Below are positions 61,610 to 64,000 of a DNA stretch of 64,000 nt, one piece after another. Origin of the DNA: Fasciolopsis buskii (lineage: Eukaryota; Platyhelminthes; Trematoda; Plagiorchiida; Fasciolidae); the NCBI GenBank assembly GCA_008360955.1, contig LUCM01010527.1, positions 1-64,000 on the forward strand. The letters run 5' to 3'. The position numbers and the translations under genes are program-made. The notes beneath the pieces were generated by a model. The model did no database searches and was not told the origin of the DNA. It worked only from the letters and a program-made list of their open reading frames with translations. Each line of letters starts with the position of its first letter. Within the stretch, counting starts at the first letter, position 1.

Positions 61610-63030
61610 TTGATGCTGTTTTTATTCAAGGAGAGCAAAGCAATCTATCTGAGTGTTTATTTCTTGTCCATCTCGGTTTTCGATTTATTACCTCCTGTGA
61701 TTCACAGTTAAAAATCTTCGTATAACAAATTCAGATTCATAAATAAGCTCATTGTAAACCCGGATAAACTATTTTTTCCTAGAGTCCCAATGTGTTCGTT
61801 TGAGTCTAGCAAGATGAAATTAGTTTTCTGAGCAACACCAGTACATAGGAAATCTTTCTGGTGTGCATCATTCTCTAGTTTGGTGACGAACCCGTTGGCA
61901 ATTAAGTCTTGGACCCATTTGTCAATATGGCTTATTTGCGAGAAAGAGTGAACATTGGGGATAAATCTTTGTAGCAATTCTTTCTGGATTAGTTAAGAAA
62001 ACGCCACGATTCACTTTGTTTTCTGTAACAAAGATGCCAAATGTAATGAAACGCTCTTAAGTCCTATTGTGTCTCGTTATTCGACTAATTTTGCGAGGTG
62101 AAAAATATCCTTCAAAGTGTGAAGAAAGATAACTATAAAAAACTGATCCCACTATGTCGACAACCTAACTAGCGACCATGTTAGAGACAGAATTATTCAT
62201 GTTCATCGTCAATCTTATTGGCGTACACAATGAATGCCTTCGCTAGGCCACATTGATCAGGCGTCACAGTGTCTGTAGACCGTAACTACGTGTGGACAAT
62301 AACAGAAATCAAGTTCCGATCATTCATAGTTTCGCACCACTGCAGTTTATCGCTTTTTGATGATTCCGGTTGTTCTCCGTCTCGGTCTTTGAAAATTTCC
62401 CTTGATCATTCAAGGAGCTGTTTGTCACATGAACATAATTCCAAATATTCAATAGGTAATCTTGAAACCCCATCAAACCTAGCAGTATTCAGCTTGAATA
62501 GTGCAATATATTTAGCGGCGTTTTGCTGGCAGATTTATGCAGAAGTCACCATGATTATGAACATCACCATCAACCACTTACAGTTAGAAGATATCTGATT
62601 GTGTGTTTGTGTCCATCTACATACGGATGTGTAAAACTGTATGATTCTAACTCGTGGTTGAAATACCGGGGTGAGAAATGTCAATCCAGTAACTGTTAAA
62701 AAAAAGAGCCACCCAAGAAGGCAGCTAACAGTTTCGTCCAGACGTTCACAAATCAGACCATTCTAGTTGTTTATCACTTTCTCATTAGCCGTATCTATGC
62801 CATAATAAGTAACAAGTAATTTTTCAATTTTGTTGCAACTCACATCACTGTTTGGGAATATTTATGGCGGGTGGGGGCGATGACACCGGGCGGTAACACT
62901 ACCGCATTTCGTCTATCGTCACGGCACGCACAGGCAAACATCTGTTGGCTTGGAGACACAGACCGTCGATCATTTAGCTTTCAACCGGTCCGTTCCCACT
63001 TGGAATACCGTGTACTTTGAAAGAGTTGCA
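61610..63030. other. No recognised feature
   Basis: Short frames at 61708-61977 (minus) and 62269-62598 (plus) have no recognisable motif. Confidence 0.45.
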
Positions 63031-63041
63031 TATTTATGCAT

Positions 63042-63130
63042 GTATATATATATATATATTGTATATATAGAGGCAGGAAGTAGTATCTGGATGCGTGAAC
63101 AAAGTTTTCCCGGGAGCACATGACCGGTTT
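63042..63130 (-). repeat. R63 repeat, copy 2 (inverted fragment)
   Basis: Read on the minus strand, ACCGGTCATGTGCTCCCGGG and CATCCAGATACTACTTCCTG run in the same order as in R63 copy 1 and end in an AT microsatellite at 63042-63070. It faces copy 3 head to head. Confidence 0.82.
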
Positions 63131-63210
63131 GGCGGTTATTGTCACTCGTCAGGTATGCACACCAGATGCTCTCCTGTCCAAACATCCACATACTTGCACA
63201 ATCCGAATTC

Positions 63211-63456
63211 ATATTTCTCACCAGAATCGAATCTGCAGCATCCAGATACTACTTCCTGCTTCTATATATACATACGTATATTCTGAGGCATTCTGCCCTC
63301 GTTTCTAAGGTTGGCTCAGCCAAACTGACAAACAATTATCAATGAATCACAGTTGTGATTCTTCTGTGGACTCTTCGACGAAGAGCTTCCATGCACACTC
63401 CTGATGCTACAGATTCGATTCTGGTGAGAAATATATATATATATATATATTTATAT
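63211..63456 (+). repeat. R63 repeat, copy 3, with inverted ends
   Basis: From 63237 to 63434 this matches R63 copy 1 at 4899-5090. Its left end, 63211-63235, is the exact reverse complement of 63410-63434 (25 bases), so the unit can fold on itself. An AT microsatellite follows at 63431-63456. Confidence 0.85.
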
Positions 63457-63459
63457 AAT

Positions 63460-64000
63460 GCAATATCTGTGTTAAGGGCACTAATTTTTTCGGTTGCTTG
63501 CGGTGACAAATCAATAAACACATCTATCCGTACGTTGTGTTTCGACAAGTCTCTAGAACCCTTTTCGAGAAAACGATAAAATCGACGCAGTCCTACTGCT
63601 GACAGCTTCCTGACAGCCTTTCCTTCCTCATCCACATATCAAAATGGACAGGGACAAGAAACATCAAGTTCATTCATCGAAACGCCACGGGAGGAGAGTA
63701 TTTCATTTCAGTGTGAGACATTATCTGATTACAGTTGGTTGTAGGCTGTCGAATAATCTTTTGGTATTCATCACTTGCATGTTAGGCTTATGCGGAAAGC
63801 ACTAATGGAATGGACTGAGCCCATTAGGGAAGATCACCGAAGCAGAGTCATTGTCTTACTTATTATCTGTCTATCCATCAAAGTTGTTCTAATTTCTCAT
63901 TGAGACTAACAATTAGTGTCTAGTCTATATGAGATTTCACTCAATTAGTAAACAGGTTGAAAGTCTATCCGGTCATGTGACCTCTGAAACATCATGGTTG
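63460..64000. other. No recognised feature at the right edge
   Basis: Unique-looking sequence after the R63 array, with no gene or repeat recognised. Confidence 0.45.

Noticed and set aside
1..64000. CRISPR array, operon, prophage or other bacterial system
   Set aside because: No regularly spaced repeats, no dense same-strand genes and no ribosome-binding patterns; the repeats are eukaryotic retroelements.

Overview
The window looks like intergenic or intronic DNA from an animal genome, most likely a flatworm and plausibly a digenean trematode. It has moderate GC, short scattered reading frames and AT-rich microsatellites, with no bacterial-style gene packing. It is dominated by old retroelements: a Penelope-like element (PLE), pieces of a second PLE family, flatworm-style non-LTR (LINE) reverse transcriptase remnants, a possible Ty3/Gypsy Gag remnant and at least three tRNA-headed SINE families. 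The flatworm assignment rests on the look of the LINE and PLE proteins and is an inference; no host gene was recognised well enough to fix the species.

Layout. 1-2568: no gene seen. 2581-4704: a PLE whose 5' part is inverted relative to its reverse transcriptase (RT) and GIY-YIG endonuclease part, ending in a degenerate hammerhead-ribozyme-like sequence. 4721-5111: microsatellites, an 88-bp piece of LINE sequence and a dispersed repeat (called R63 here). 6780-7620: LINE RT remnant, the matching locus for the 88-bp piece. 11650-11775: a short frame resembling an integrin-alpha FG-GAP segment. 17680-22690: a cluster of SINE copies from two families. 23340-23490: GTA/TAG trinucleotide tract. 25172-25405: Gag-like remnant. 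27700-41570: more SINE copies, LINE fragments and two unrecognised reading frames. 41575-49984: almost empty apart from one R63 fragment. 49985-57385: SINE copies, a polypurine tract and two PLE endonuclease remnants in the same orientation. 61457-63456: one SINE and a palindromic R63 array.

Nothing here forms a working pathway. Every recognisable coding piece carries frameshifts, stops or truncations, so the window is best read as a record of retroelement insertion. The most informative locus is the 5'-inverted PLE: its two halves meet the same break in the ancestral protein, and short similar sequences flank it, as expected if reverse transcription was primed from both ends of a broken target (twin priming). 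I found no convincing new multi-gene system.
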